The notes under the pieces were generated by a model, which was not told the origin of the DNA, did no database searches, and saw only the letters and a list, made by a program, of their open reading frames with translations. Position numbers and translations under genes: made by a program. Of a stretch of DNA of 64,000 bases, positions 41,433 to 48,174 are shown piece by piece. How positions within the stretch are numbered: position 1 is the stretch's first letter; the number at the start of each line of letters is the position of its first letter. Source of the stretch: Bifidobacterium saimiriisciurei (GTDB lineage: Bacteria; Actinomycetota; Actinomycetes; Actinomycetales; Bifidobacteriaceae); assembly GCF_010667655.1 (NCBI RefSeq), contig NZ_WHZU01000004.1:1-64000 (forward strand), given 5' to 3'.

Positions 41433-42187
41433 ATTCCGCGTTCTGGCGGGATCTGCCCCGTGCCGTCCTTCAGCAGGCCGTCCAAGGCAACCTCGTGCCA
41501 CAAGACCCTGCTGAAGGAACCGGCTCCGAACTCGTGGAACACATCCACGAGGAGCGTCGCCAACTCGTCGCCGAAAAGAAGATCAAACCGATCAAAGGCG
41601 GCGAAAGCACCATCCATCGTGACTCCGCCGGACACTGGTTCGAAACCCACGGTAAGAACGCGGCTGTTTGCATCGACGACGAGATTCCATTCGATATTCC
41701 CGACAGCTGGACATGGGCGAGATTTAACAATGTATTGTTTAATCGTGATTCTGAACGCATCCCATTGTCCTCAAATATAAGAAAGAAACTAACAAAAAAA
41801 TACGATTATTACGGGGCGTCGGGGATAATCGACCAAGTAGATAAGTATTTGTTTGCCAAACCATTGCTTTTAATTGGAGAAGATGGAGCGAACCTCATCA
41901 ATCGTTCATCCCCTATAGCTTTTATCGCAAGGGGAAAATACTGGGTCAATAATCACGCCCATGTGCTTGATGCGGTTTCAGAGACATTATTGGAGTACTG
42001 CTCGATATATGTTAATTCCATCTCACTCTACCCGTATGTAACTGGCACCGCGCAACCCAAGCTAAGCCAGGAACGAATGGGAGTTATTGTAGTGCCTGTT
42101 CCTCCGCTTGCCGAGCAGCAGCGGATTGTCGAAAAAGTCGCTGAGTTCAGGTCATTGATCGGAGAACGGTTCGCAGCAGCTTCCTGA
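41423..42187 (+). CDS. hsdS: Type I specificity subunit, C-terminal half (out of frame, no own start)
   Basis: The open frame after the AG tract encodes about 254 residues that repeat the plan of the first half: LPRAVLQQAVQGNLVPQDPA, then PFDIPDSWTWARFNNV and a second TRD, then PVPPLAEQQRIVEKVAEF. No ATG with a ribosome site opens it; only a GTG at 41495 inside the conserved segment is available. It is therefore expressed mainly when the tract restores the frame. The TRD part (about 41715-42010) is strikingly AT-rich compared with its flanks, which points to separate acquisition of this domain. Confidence 0.85.
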   Translation, partial: DAVDSAFWRDLPRAVLQQAVQGNLVPQDPAEGTGSELVEHIHEERRQLVAEKKIKPIKGGESTIHRDSAGHWFETHGKNAAVCIDDEIPFDIPDSWTWARFNNVLFNRDSERIPLSSNIRKKLTKKYDYYGASGIIDQVDKYLFAKPLLLIGEDGANLINRSSPIAFIARGKYWVNNHAHVLDAVSETLLEYCSIYVNSISLYPYVTGTAQPKLSQERMGVIVVPVPPLAEQQRIVEKVAEFRSLIGERFAAAS

Positions 42188-42198
42188 TTGTTGTTGTA

Positions 42199-42241
42199 CT
42201 TGCGCCCACTGTCGTGCGATCCACGCAGTAGTGGGCGCAAG
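42199..42241 (+). terminator. Hairpin after hsdS
   Basis: CTTGCGCCCACT pairs perfectly with AGTGGGCGCAAG around a 19-base loop, starting 12 bases after the hsdS stop. There is no T run, so its role as a terminator is probable rather than proven. Confidence 0.5.
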
Positions 42242-42314
42242 CACAACGTGCGAAGACAACATGGGGGTGCGGCGTGGTTCCCGTTTACCGGCAACTGGTT
42301 CCTGGCCGTTTACG

Positions 42315-42600
42315 AGGGAATTAATAACAGGAACTCGCTAAGAACGTTGAAATATCAACGGTTGCAGCACCATGATGTGATAGAGGTTCCTAGGTTCCCG
42401 AAAATCGTGCGATTCTCCCTATATATCGAATAATCATATGTTTTTACGCTGTTCCCCACTTTATATACTTTAAGGAGGTAAGGAACAGGAACTTGGGAAC
42501 CTGAATAGCAGAAACGTTGAAATTCCAACGATTCAGGAGGTTCCTAACTCGGTTCTGGTTACATGTTTTCGAGAACCGGAAGCCCGAACGGGAACCTTTA
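42315..42600 (-). repeat. Right copy (IR-R) of the GGAACC-rich palindrome array
   Basis: This is the inverted counterpart of 35061-35345. The palindromes are CGTTGAAATATCAACG at 42343-42358 and CGTTGAAATTCCAACG at 42515-42530, 172 bases apart. GAGGTTCCTAGGTTCC and GCACCATGATGTGA lie between them in mirrored order. By eye about three quarters of positions agree with the left copy. It occupies most of the 455-base gap 42188-42642 between the convergent hsdS and serine recombinase genes. Confidence 0.8.
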
Positions 42601-42642
42601 CCCTTGCGCTGCCCGCTGCCACCACGTGGTTCTTTCTTGTGA

Positions 42643-43197
42643 TTACCGGCCGTCGCCTTCCAGCGCACGTCGGATCGTCGAAATTCCGACGTTATAGCTT
42701 TCCGCCAGAGAATGCAACGTTCGACCGCGTGACCGCAGCAGACGGACGTCCTCACGCTGCTGTTCACTGAGCTTCGGTTTCCGGCCGCCCTTCCCTGAAG
42801 CGTGCGCAGCTGCCAGACCGGCCTTCGTTCGCTCGATGACAAGTGAACGCTCAAACTCCGCCAACGCCGCCATAAGCGTGAACACCAATTTGCCGTTCGC
42901 CGAGTTCGTATCGATGCTCTCGTGAAGACTCTTCAGCTCGGCTCCCTTGTTGTGGATACGGTCAACGAGATCCAGAAGATTGCGTGTGTTGCGTCCAAGC
43001 CTGTCGAGACGCCACACCACGAGCGTGTCGCCCTCACGCAGATGGTCCAACGCCGCATCGAGCTGCGGCCTGTGCGCCTTTGAGCCGGAAACGCCCTCGT
43101 CGGTGAAGATACGGTCACAGCCATCGGCTTGCAGCGCGTCGAGCTGAAGCTGCGGGTTCTGGTCAAGTGTCGAGACTCGTGCGTAGCCGATTTTCAT
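42643..43197 (-). CDS. Serine recombinase (resolvase/invertase family)
   Basis: This 184-residue protein is a small serine recombinase: MKIGYARVSTLDQNPQLQLD carries the catalytic serine (Ser9), followed by FTDEGVSGSKAHRPQLD, GDTLVVWRLDRLGRNTRNLL with catalytic arginines and FERSLVIERTKAGL. The C-terminal HTH is AESYNVGISTIRRAL. It resembles Tn3 resolvases and Hin-type invertases; the family cannot be split by eye. AAGGAGGAAGAT supports the start at 43197. It sits beside the right inverted array, so inversion or resolution at the arrays is a plausible but unproven role. Confidence 0.9.
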   Translation of the reverse strand: MKIGYARVSTLDQNPQLQLDALQADGCDRIFTDEGVSGSKAHRPQLDAALDHLREGDTLVVWRLDRLGRNTRNLLDLVDRIHNKGAELKSLHESIDTNSANGKLVFTLMAALAEFERSLVIERTKAGLAAAHASGKGGRKPKLSEQQREDVRLLRSRGRTLHSLAESYNVGISTIRRALEGDGR

Positions 43198-43226
43198 ATC
43201 TTCCTCCTTGCAGCGCGGCATTATTG

Positions 43227-43241
43227 ATAACTATTCTCATT
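43227..43241 (-). promoter_or_regulatory. Shared motif upstream of the serine recombinase
   Basis: On the minus strand this reads AATGAGAATAGTTAT, identical except for one base to AATGAGAATCGTTAT at 32291-32305 before the mob genes. It lies 30 bases upstream of the recombinase start, where an operator or promoter would be. The rest of the 265-base gap 43198-43462 shows only the terminator at its right end. Confidence 0.4.
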
Positions 43242-43423
43242 TTACCTTCGATGTGCTCGCTGTCCCATGCTCGGGGCCTTGTGGTGCGGTTGCCGTTTTA
43301 ACCGTTGCGCGGCTGTATTTCGGCAGATTCGATTTCGGCAACGCGAAACGGCAAGTCATGTGCCCGCTTTACCGGCCTTCAGCATGTGGCCGTCTTCTTC
43401 GCCGTTTTGCGAACGTAATTCGG

Positions 43424-43450
43424 AAAACAAAACCCCGCCTTACGGCGGGG
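43424..43450 (-). terminator. Terminator of the ardA-DUF4192 genes
   Basis: CCCCGCC pairs with GGCGGGG around a 4-base loop. On the minus strand TTTTGTTTT follows. It lies 13 bases past the DUF4192 stop. Confidence 0.88.
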
Positions 43451-43462
43451 CTATAGGGTTGT

Positions 43463-44104
43463 TCAGTCATGCACGCAGGCCGGGCTGATGCCGCGACTGC
43501 ACACACTCATCACTATCGCGGCGAGTGTGCAGTCTTGATCGATCAGTAGCGCGGTCATCGCGTGCCGGACCGGTTCGGCTGTGTCACGGCCTGCGAGCCA
43601 TGTGAGATAGCCCATTGCCGCATGTGGCTGAACGGCGTAGGCTCTCGGCCATCCGGCCATCGTGTCCAGCGTCTTCAACGCGCAATTGAGTCGTTCGCTG
43701 TTGATACGTGCGTCCGGGTCCTTGAAGGCGCGAGTAAGCAGCGCGGTCATGCCTTCGCGGGCACGTTCAGACCTTGGGTCGGTCGCGTATGCCAACATGT
43801 CATCGACACCCAATGTGTCGTCGATGACTGTGACGATGAGCGCGTCACGTACTGCAAGCTGCATCCGAATGGCCGTGGACATGCGGATCACGTCGCGCTT
43901 GGTGACGATGTCCGGTCGCTGTTCGCGCAGCGCTGCCAGCCAATCCGTGAACGCGGGACGCAGGTACTTGGCAAGGGCTTCAGCCCGGTCTTCGGCTGTC
44001 AGCCGCTCGCCGAGTAGCTTCATCTCAGTGTCCAGTTTCGCCTGTGTCGGGGCTCCCTTCGCTGTCGCGGTGATGTCGCTTTTCTCGATGGTTATGACGG
44101 TCAT
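43463..44104 (-). CDS. DUF4192-family protein
   Basis: This 213-residue protein resembles DUF4192, an actinobacterial family of unknown function. Matching segments are RPAFTDWLAALREQRPDIVT, MQLAVRDALIVTVIDD and the C-terminal AAMGYLTWLAGRDTAEPVRH, then LIDQDCTLAAIVMSVCSRGI. No enzyme motif is seen. GGAGAAGCC precedes the ATG on the minus strand. It lies 89 bases after ardA and probably shares its transcript; a small IR (GCCGGC-based) lies between them. DUF4192 genes are common on actinobacterial plasmids and ICEs, which fits this setting. Confidence 0.68.
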   Translation of the reverse strand: MTVITIEKSDITATAKGAPTQAKLDTEMKLLGERLTAEDRAEALAKYLRPAFTDWLAALREQRPDIVTKRDVIRMSTAIRMQLAVRDALIVTVIDDTLGVDDMLAYATDPRSERAREGMTALLTRAFKDPDARINSERLNCALKTLDTMAGWPRAYAVQPHAAMGYLTWLAGRDTAEPVRHAMTALLIDQDCTLAAIVMSVCSRGISPACVHD

Positions 44105-44193
44105 GGCTTCTCCTTGTCGAAGTGACTTTTGTTGGTCGCATCAACATCCGCGCCGGCTATGCCGGCGTTTTCAGGAGTCTCAGCCGTGCGTTT

Positions 44194-44895
44194 TCAGCCT
44201 AATCCGGCTGCGTCGAGTACCTCGTAGCGGCTGTACTTGTCTGCGTCCGGCACCGGTTGCGAGCAATCGAGCCAGCCGTAGTCACCGAGTTCTACGTACC
44301 CCGATGCAACGTCGTCTCTGCCGTATTTCGCGAAATCGAAATAGCAGTCGAGACCTCCGTCGAGAATCGCGCGACGCACGTCGGGATCGCGGTTGATTTT
44401 GTCGTATCCGTAGCGTTCTTCACGGTCTGGCGTGTTCTCGACGGTCACATTGTCTGGAAGATCGTACGGTGAATAGGCCACGTCATCGAGCTGGAGGATG
44501 GCGTTGCACAGCGTCACCGCGTCCGCTGAACCGGGAAGGCAGTAGTCGATGGCCAGCCCGAGTCGGTCCCAGTCTTCGTCGGTCGTCAAGCGTTCTTTCG
44601 CCAGCGTTGCCAGTGCGTTGAGCTCGTCAAGATCCTGATACTCGTAAACCTTCCAATCAAGCCGCGCGAGAAGACCATCCTGCTCATAGTCGTGGATCGC
44701 GTATTCGTCGTCGGCACCGTGCCATTGGTAGACGTGCTCATCAAGAAAGTCGTCGAGATCAGTCTGCGATACTGGCAGCGTGATCCAATCGCCTCGCATC
44801 ATGCCTGCGTTATAGGCGGCGAGGTTGGCGACGTACACGCGGATTTCGTATGGGACGAGACGGAGAGATGCGACGGTTGATTGTGATGATGGCAT
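44194..44895 (-). CDS. ardA: ArdA antirestriction protein
   Basis: This 233-residue acidic protein matches ArdA, a DNA mimic that blocks type I restriction enzymes during entry of mobile DNA. Key signs are RVYVANLAAYNAGMMRGDWI at the N-terminus, DEYAIHDYEQDGL, DELNALATLA and a high count of Asp and Glu spread over the surface. AAGGAGGACATC gives a strong start at 44895. The element thus carries both a type I RM system and an inhibitor of this enzyme class. The C-terminus (residues 150-233) is longer than in short ArdA proteins. Confidence 0.87.
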   Translation of the reverse strand: MPSSQSTVASLRLVPYEIRVYVANLAAYNAGMMRGDWITLPVSQTDLDDFLDEHVYQWHGADDEYAIHDYEQDGLLARLDWKVYEYQDLDELNALATLAKERLTTDEDWDRLGLAIDYCLPGSADAVTLCNAILQLDDVAYSPYDLPDNVTVENTPDREERYGYDKINRDPDVRRAILDGGLDCYFDFAKYGRDDVASGYVELGDYGWLDCSQPVPDADKYSRYEVLDAAGLG

Positions 44896-45188
44896 GATGT
44901 CCTCCTTGGTTTGGATGCTTCGGAAGGACCCCCGGCGGCCTTCAGGCCGCTTCCATCAATATGCACCTGATGTGAAGGAATCGTGCTACGGATGTGGCAG
45001 TCATATGTATTTCCGTAAATAAGCCACGTGCAGCCCGTTTTCACGGTAATGTGATGCTTACACAAAGGGCCTGACGGCCATCAACATACACAGCAAAACG
45101 CACAGGAGCACGTAGGCTTCATTGGACGCGCTACAGCATGACGTCGTAGCGCATCCCACTCAACTTCGAGTGATTGGTCGGTTACGAC

Positions 45189-45401
45189 ATGCCCAGTGTC
45201 ATCCCGCATATTCCCATAAACGAAAAACTCACACTGACCGTTTCCGAAGCGGCCGGGCTGAGCGGCATCCCCGTTCGCGTGGTACGCAGCGCCATCCGGC
45301 GTAACGAACTGCGTAGCTGTGAAGCGGGGGAGGCCACGATACGTGTCCGTCGAACTGATCTCGATTCGTGGGTTGCTGCATTGCCTGAGCGCCGACGGTA
45401 G
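45189..45401 (+). CDS. xis: Excisionase-like HTH protein
   Basis: This 70-residue protein has a MerR/Xis-type helix-turn-helix: LTVSEAAGLSGIPVRVVRSA, then IRRNELRSCEAGEATIRVRR and TDLDSWVAAL. This is the DNA-binding excisionase layout. It lies at the opposite end of the element from the integrase, pointing toward the attachment site. In the excised circle it would sit just upstream of int. The ATG at 45189 has only a weak ribosome site (GGTCGG). The 293-base gap before it (44896-45188) has small inverted repeats at 44936-44951 and 45128-45152 and probably the ardA promoter. Confidence 0.7.
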   Translation: MPSVIPHIPINEKLTLTVSEAAGLSGIPVRVVRSAIRRNELRSCEAGEATIRVRRTDLDSWVAALPERRR

Positions 45402-45428
45402 TCAATCGGCGTGTCGCGTAGGCAAATG

Positions 45429-45465
45429 AAAAGACCTTGTGAAACCAAGTTTCACAAGGTCTTTT
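45429..45465. terminator. Bidirectional terminator at the right end
   Basis: A perfect 17-bp stem (AAAAGACCTTGTGAAAC and its complement) with a 3-base loop carries T runs on both strands. It ends the xis gene and shields the element from reading through toward glnA. Confidence 0.93.
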
Positions 45466-45515
45466 TCTACGCCGAATGACTCCCATTTGACTCCCACTGG
45501 AATCAGAATGGCGTC

Positions 45516-45527
45516 ATTCCAACGTTT
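45516..45527. other. Candidate right attachment site (attR core)
   Basis: ATTCCAACGTTT repeats the sequence at 27605-27616, 15 bases past the glnA stop on the minus strand. TTTGACTCCCAC at 45486-45497 repeats 27684-27695 and with GACTCCCA at 45477 forms probable integrase arm sites. Confidence 0.55.
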
Positions 45528-45541
45528 CTGAGCCCTAAAAC

Positions 45542-46990
45542 TCAGATGTGGTAGTAGAGCTCGTACTCGAGCGGGGTCGGGGCCAGACGGGCCTGGTCGA
45601 TTTCGCCGCGCTTGAGGTCGATCCACGTCTCGATGAGGTCCTCGGTGAAGACGTCGCCGGCGGAGAGGAAGTCGTGATCCTCTTCGAGGGCGTCCATGGC
45701 CTCGGCCAGAGAGCTCGGAACCTGCTTGATGCCGGCGTGCTCTTCCGGAGGAAGCTCGTAGAGGTCCTTGTCGACCGGCTCCGGGGGCTCGATGTGGTTG
45801 AGAATACCGTCGAGACCGGCCATGAGCTGGGCGGAGAAGGCGAGGAACGGGTTGCAGGACGGATCCGGAGCGCGGAACTCGATGCGCTTCGAAGCCGGGG
45901 AGGTGCCGGCCAGCGGAATACGGATGGCGGCGGAGCGGTTACGGGCGGAGTACACCAGGTTGACAGGAGCCTCGAAGCCCGGAACCAGACGGTGGTACGA
46001 GTTCAGCGACGGGTTGGTGAAGGCAAGCACGGAGGAGGAGTGCTTGATCAGGCCGCCGATGTACCAGCGAGCGAGGTCGGAGAGCCCGCCGTAGCCCTTC
46101 TCGTCGTAGAACAGCGGCTTGCCGTCCTTCCACAGGGACTGGTGGCAGTGCATGCCGGTGCCGTTGTCGCCTGCGATCGGCTTCGGCATGAAGGTCACGG
46201 ACTTGCCGTTGAGGAAGGCGGTCTCGTGAACGACGTACTTGTACTTCATCAGGTCGTCGCCGGCGTGCTGCAGGGTGTTGAAGCGGTAGTTGATCTCCTG
46301 CTGGCCAGCGCCGCCGACCTCGTGGTGGGAGCGCTCGAGCTGCAGGCCGACCTTCTGCAGGTTGGCGACCATGTCGTCGCGCAGATCCTGGTAGTGGTCG
46401 ATCGGCGGGACCGGGAAGTAGCCGCGCTTCACACGGTTCTTGAAGCCGATGTTCGGAGTGCCGTCCTCTTCGGTGTCGACGCCGGAGTTCCACGGAGCCT
46501 CGATGGAGTCCACCTCGTAGAAGGAGCGCTGCATGTTGTTCTCGAAGCGCACCTTGTCGAAGATGAAGAACTCGGCCTCAGGAGCGAAGGAGGCGGTGTC
46601 GGCGATGCCGGTGGACTTCAGGTAGGCCTCGGCCTTGGCGGCGACCTGACGCGGATCGCGCGAGTACGGCTCGTCGGTCAGCGGGTCGACGATGGAGAAG
46701 GCCACGTTGAGGGTCTTGTGCTTGCGGAACGGGTCGACGTAAGCGGTGGTCACATCGGGAACCAGCTTCATATCGGACTCGTTGATGGCCTGGAAGCCCT
46801 GCACCGAAGAGCCATCGAACGGCATGCCGTCGGTGAAGGCGTTGTCGGTGAACTCGCTGGCAGGCACGGTGAAATGCTGCTGGACGCCGATGAGGTCGGT
46901 GAAGCGGACGGAGACATACTCGATGCCTTCCTTGTTGATCAGCGCTTCGACTTCTTCAGGCGTGTGGGCGAAAATCTTATTCTCTGCCAC
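45542..46990 (-). CDS. glnA: Type I glutamine synthetase
   Basis: This 482-residue enzyme joins ammonia and glutamate using ATP, the centre of nitrogen assimilation. Signature parts are [15 protein letters not shown], the metal-binding [29 protein letters not shown], the ATP site KPIAGDNG and the C-terminal [21 protein letters not shown] holds the tyrosine that is adenylylated in this subtype, so activity is probably controlled by GlnE. AAAGGAGCGAT precedes the ATG. Its usual downstream terminator is separated from it by the integrated element. Confidence 0.97.
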   Translation of the reverse strand: MAENKIFAHTPEEVEALINKEGIEYVSVRFTDLIGVQQHFTVPASEFTDNAFTDGMPFDGSSVQGFQAINESDMKLVPDVTTAYVDPFRKHKTLNVAFSIVDPLTDEPYSRDPRQVAAKAEAYLKSTGIADTASFAPEAEFFIFDKVRFENNMQRSFYEVDSIEAPWNSGVDTEEDGTPNIGFKNRVKRGYFPVPPIDHYQDLRDDMVANLQKVGLQLERSHHEVGGAGQQEINYRFNTLQHAGDDLMKYKYVVHETAFLNGKSVTFMPKPIAGDNGTGMHCHQSLWKDGKPLFYDEKGYGGLSDLARWYIGGLIKHSSSVLAFTNPSLNSYHRLVPGFEAPVNLVYSARNRSAAIRIPLAGTSPASKRIEFRAPDPSCNPFLAFSAQLMAGLDGILNHIEPPEPVDKDLYELPPEEHAGIKQVPSSLAEAMDALEEDHDFLSAGDVFTEDLIETWIDLKRGEIDQARLAPTPLEYELYYHI

Positions 46991-47257
46991 AATCGCTCCT
47001 TTATTCGTGAGAACTTACGTATGAAGAATGTACTCTCGGATATTTCCCGCAGGGTGCCGTTGGGTTACGAGAATGTTTCGCGAAGAGAAAAACAGGGAAA
47101 AAGTGTGTGTCAGTATTTGATATGACCTTGACAATCGTTTGAGAGGTTCCCCGTGATGCCGCGCCATGTGACGTGATCGCCGGATAAAGCGTTCGATGCC
47201 GGTTCCGAAAGATGCGTTCCGACGGTGATGATGCCGCCTGGAGGGCCGAATACGAAA

Positions 47258-47295
47258 AATGTCGGTAATGTCACATTTCGTGCATTACCGACATT
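47258..47295 (-). terminator. Terminator of the DUF4191 gene
   Basis: AATGTCGGTAATG pairs perfectly with CATTACCGACATT around a 12-base loop, with TTTTTC following on the minus strand. The 356-base gap 46991-47346 otherwise contains the glnA promoter region. Confidence 0.85.
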
Positions 47296-47346
47296 CCTAT
47301 GAAATGAATCTTCCGCGATGCGAGACCGAACCGCGGAAGGGACGGG

Positions 47347-48066
47347 TCACCTGCCTCGCATCGCGCGGCGGCTGACGTGCATCCTGCTCGGGTCCATGCC
47401 CTTGGGCATGCCCATCGTGTTCTTGGCCTGCAGGGTCTTCAGACGGGAGTTCAGCTCGTCGAGCTCGTACTTGGTGAGCTTGACCTTCTGCTTCATCACG
47501 GTCTTCTGCAGCTTGTCCAGCGGAACCTGCTTCTCGCCGTGGCCGACGCAGATCTTGATGACGGGGATGTCGGAGCCGCGGGTGATGCGCTTGACCTTGG
47601 CCTCCTCCTTGTCGATGGCCTTCATCACGCGACCGTACTCGCCTTCGCCCACCAGGTAGACGCCGGTGCGGCCGGTGCCGCGCCAGATGGCGTCCTTGGT
47701 CTTGGCATCGACCCACACGGGCTCCTGCGGGAACGAGAATCCGCCCTTGGTGATGTTGTTCAGGATGGCTCCGGTGGCGCCGGGGCGTCCGTCCATCTGA
47801 CGGAAGCCGACCTTGTCGGCGCGGCGGGTGAGCACCAGCGTGCCGAACAGCAGGCCCACCATGACGCCGAGGATGATGGTGAAGATGTCGGTGATCCAGG
47901 AGAACCAGAGGACCGCGACGATGACGGCGGCGACGATCGGGATCACAATGGCACCGGCGATGAGGAACGGCAGCTGCTTGTCGTCCTGGGCGGTGAACTT
48001 GTAGATCTGGATGATCTGGCTGATGGTGCCTTGCTTCTTCGGCTTCTGTTCTTTCTTCTCTGCCAT
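47347..48066 (-). CDS. DUF4191-family membrane protein
   Basis: This 239-residue protein belongs to the actinobacterial DUF4191 family. It has a Lys-rich N-terminus, two hydrophobic helices (QLPFLIAGAIVIPIVAAVIV and IFTIILGVMVGLLFGTLVLT), then a soluble part with RMDGRPGA-like QMDGRPGATGAIL and KGGFSFPQEPVWVDAKT, ending in a basic tail. Function is unknown. Homologues typically sit near glnA or lipoate genes in actinobacteria, as here between glnA and lpd. AAGGACATC supports the start. Confidence 0.88.
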   Translation of the reverse strand: MAEKKEQKPKKQGTISQIIQIYKFTAQDDKQLPFLIAGAIVIPIVAAVIVAVLWFSWITDIFTIILGVMVGLLFGTLVLTRRADKVGFRQMDGRPGATGAILNNITKGGFSFPQEPVWVDAKTKDAIWRGTGRTGVYLVGEGEYGRVMKAIDKEEAKVKRITRGSDIPVIKICVGHGEKQVPLDKLQKTVMKQKVKLTKYELDELNSRLKTLQAKNTMGMPKGMDPSRMHVSRRAMRGR

Positions 48067-48174
48067 GATGTCCTTTTATATAGAGCGTTGTCGGGGTCGT
48101 TGAGACAATTGCTGGACAACCAGTGTACTTGGTTTTCTGCCAAATGGCGCCTTCGGCCTTGGTGCCGGCCCCGG

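Larger units (their letters stand above)
27605..45527. mobile_element. Integrative mobilizable element with type I RM island
   Basis: About 17.9 kb is bounded by 12-bp direct repeats, with a tyrosine integrase gene at the left end and an excisionase-like gene at the right end. Cargo comprises an SF3 replication protein, MobC/MobA relaxosome genes, a type I restriction-modification operon, a serine recombinase, a DUF4192 protein and ArdA. Coupling protein and type IV secretion genes are absent, so transfer would need a helper. Flanking genes (glnA right, a membrane protein left) are chromosomal. The exact ends are inferred from the repeats. Confidence 0.75.

Noticed and set aside
41423..42187. 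Second hsdS half taken as an independent gene starting at GTG 41495.
   Set aside because: There is no ribosome site, and the start would cut into the conserved LVPQDP segment. The frame is open back to the AG tract, so it is the out-of-frame half of one gene.
35061..42600. Inverted arrays read as a classic promoter inversion switch controlled by the serine recombinase.
   Set aside because: Both arrays lie between convergent genes, and the enclosed operon keeps its own promoter, so inversion would not turn transcription on or off. A recombination role is still possible.
45548..47125. Plus-strand frame of 525 codons opposite glnA.
   Set aside because: glnA is intact with all motifs; the antisense product is low-complexity.
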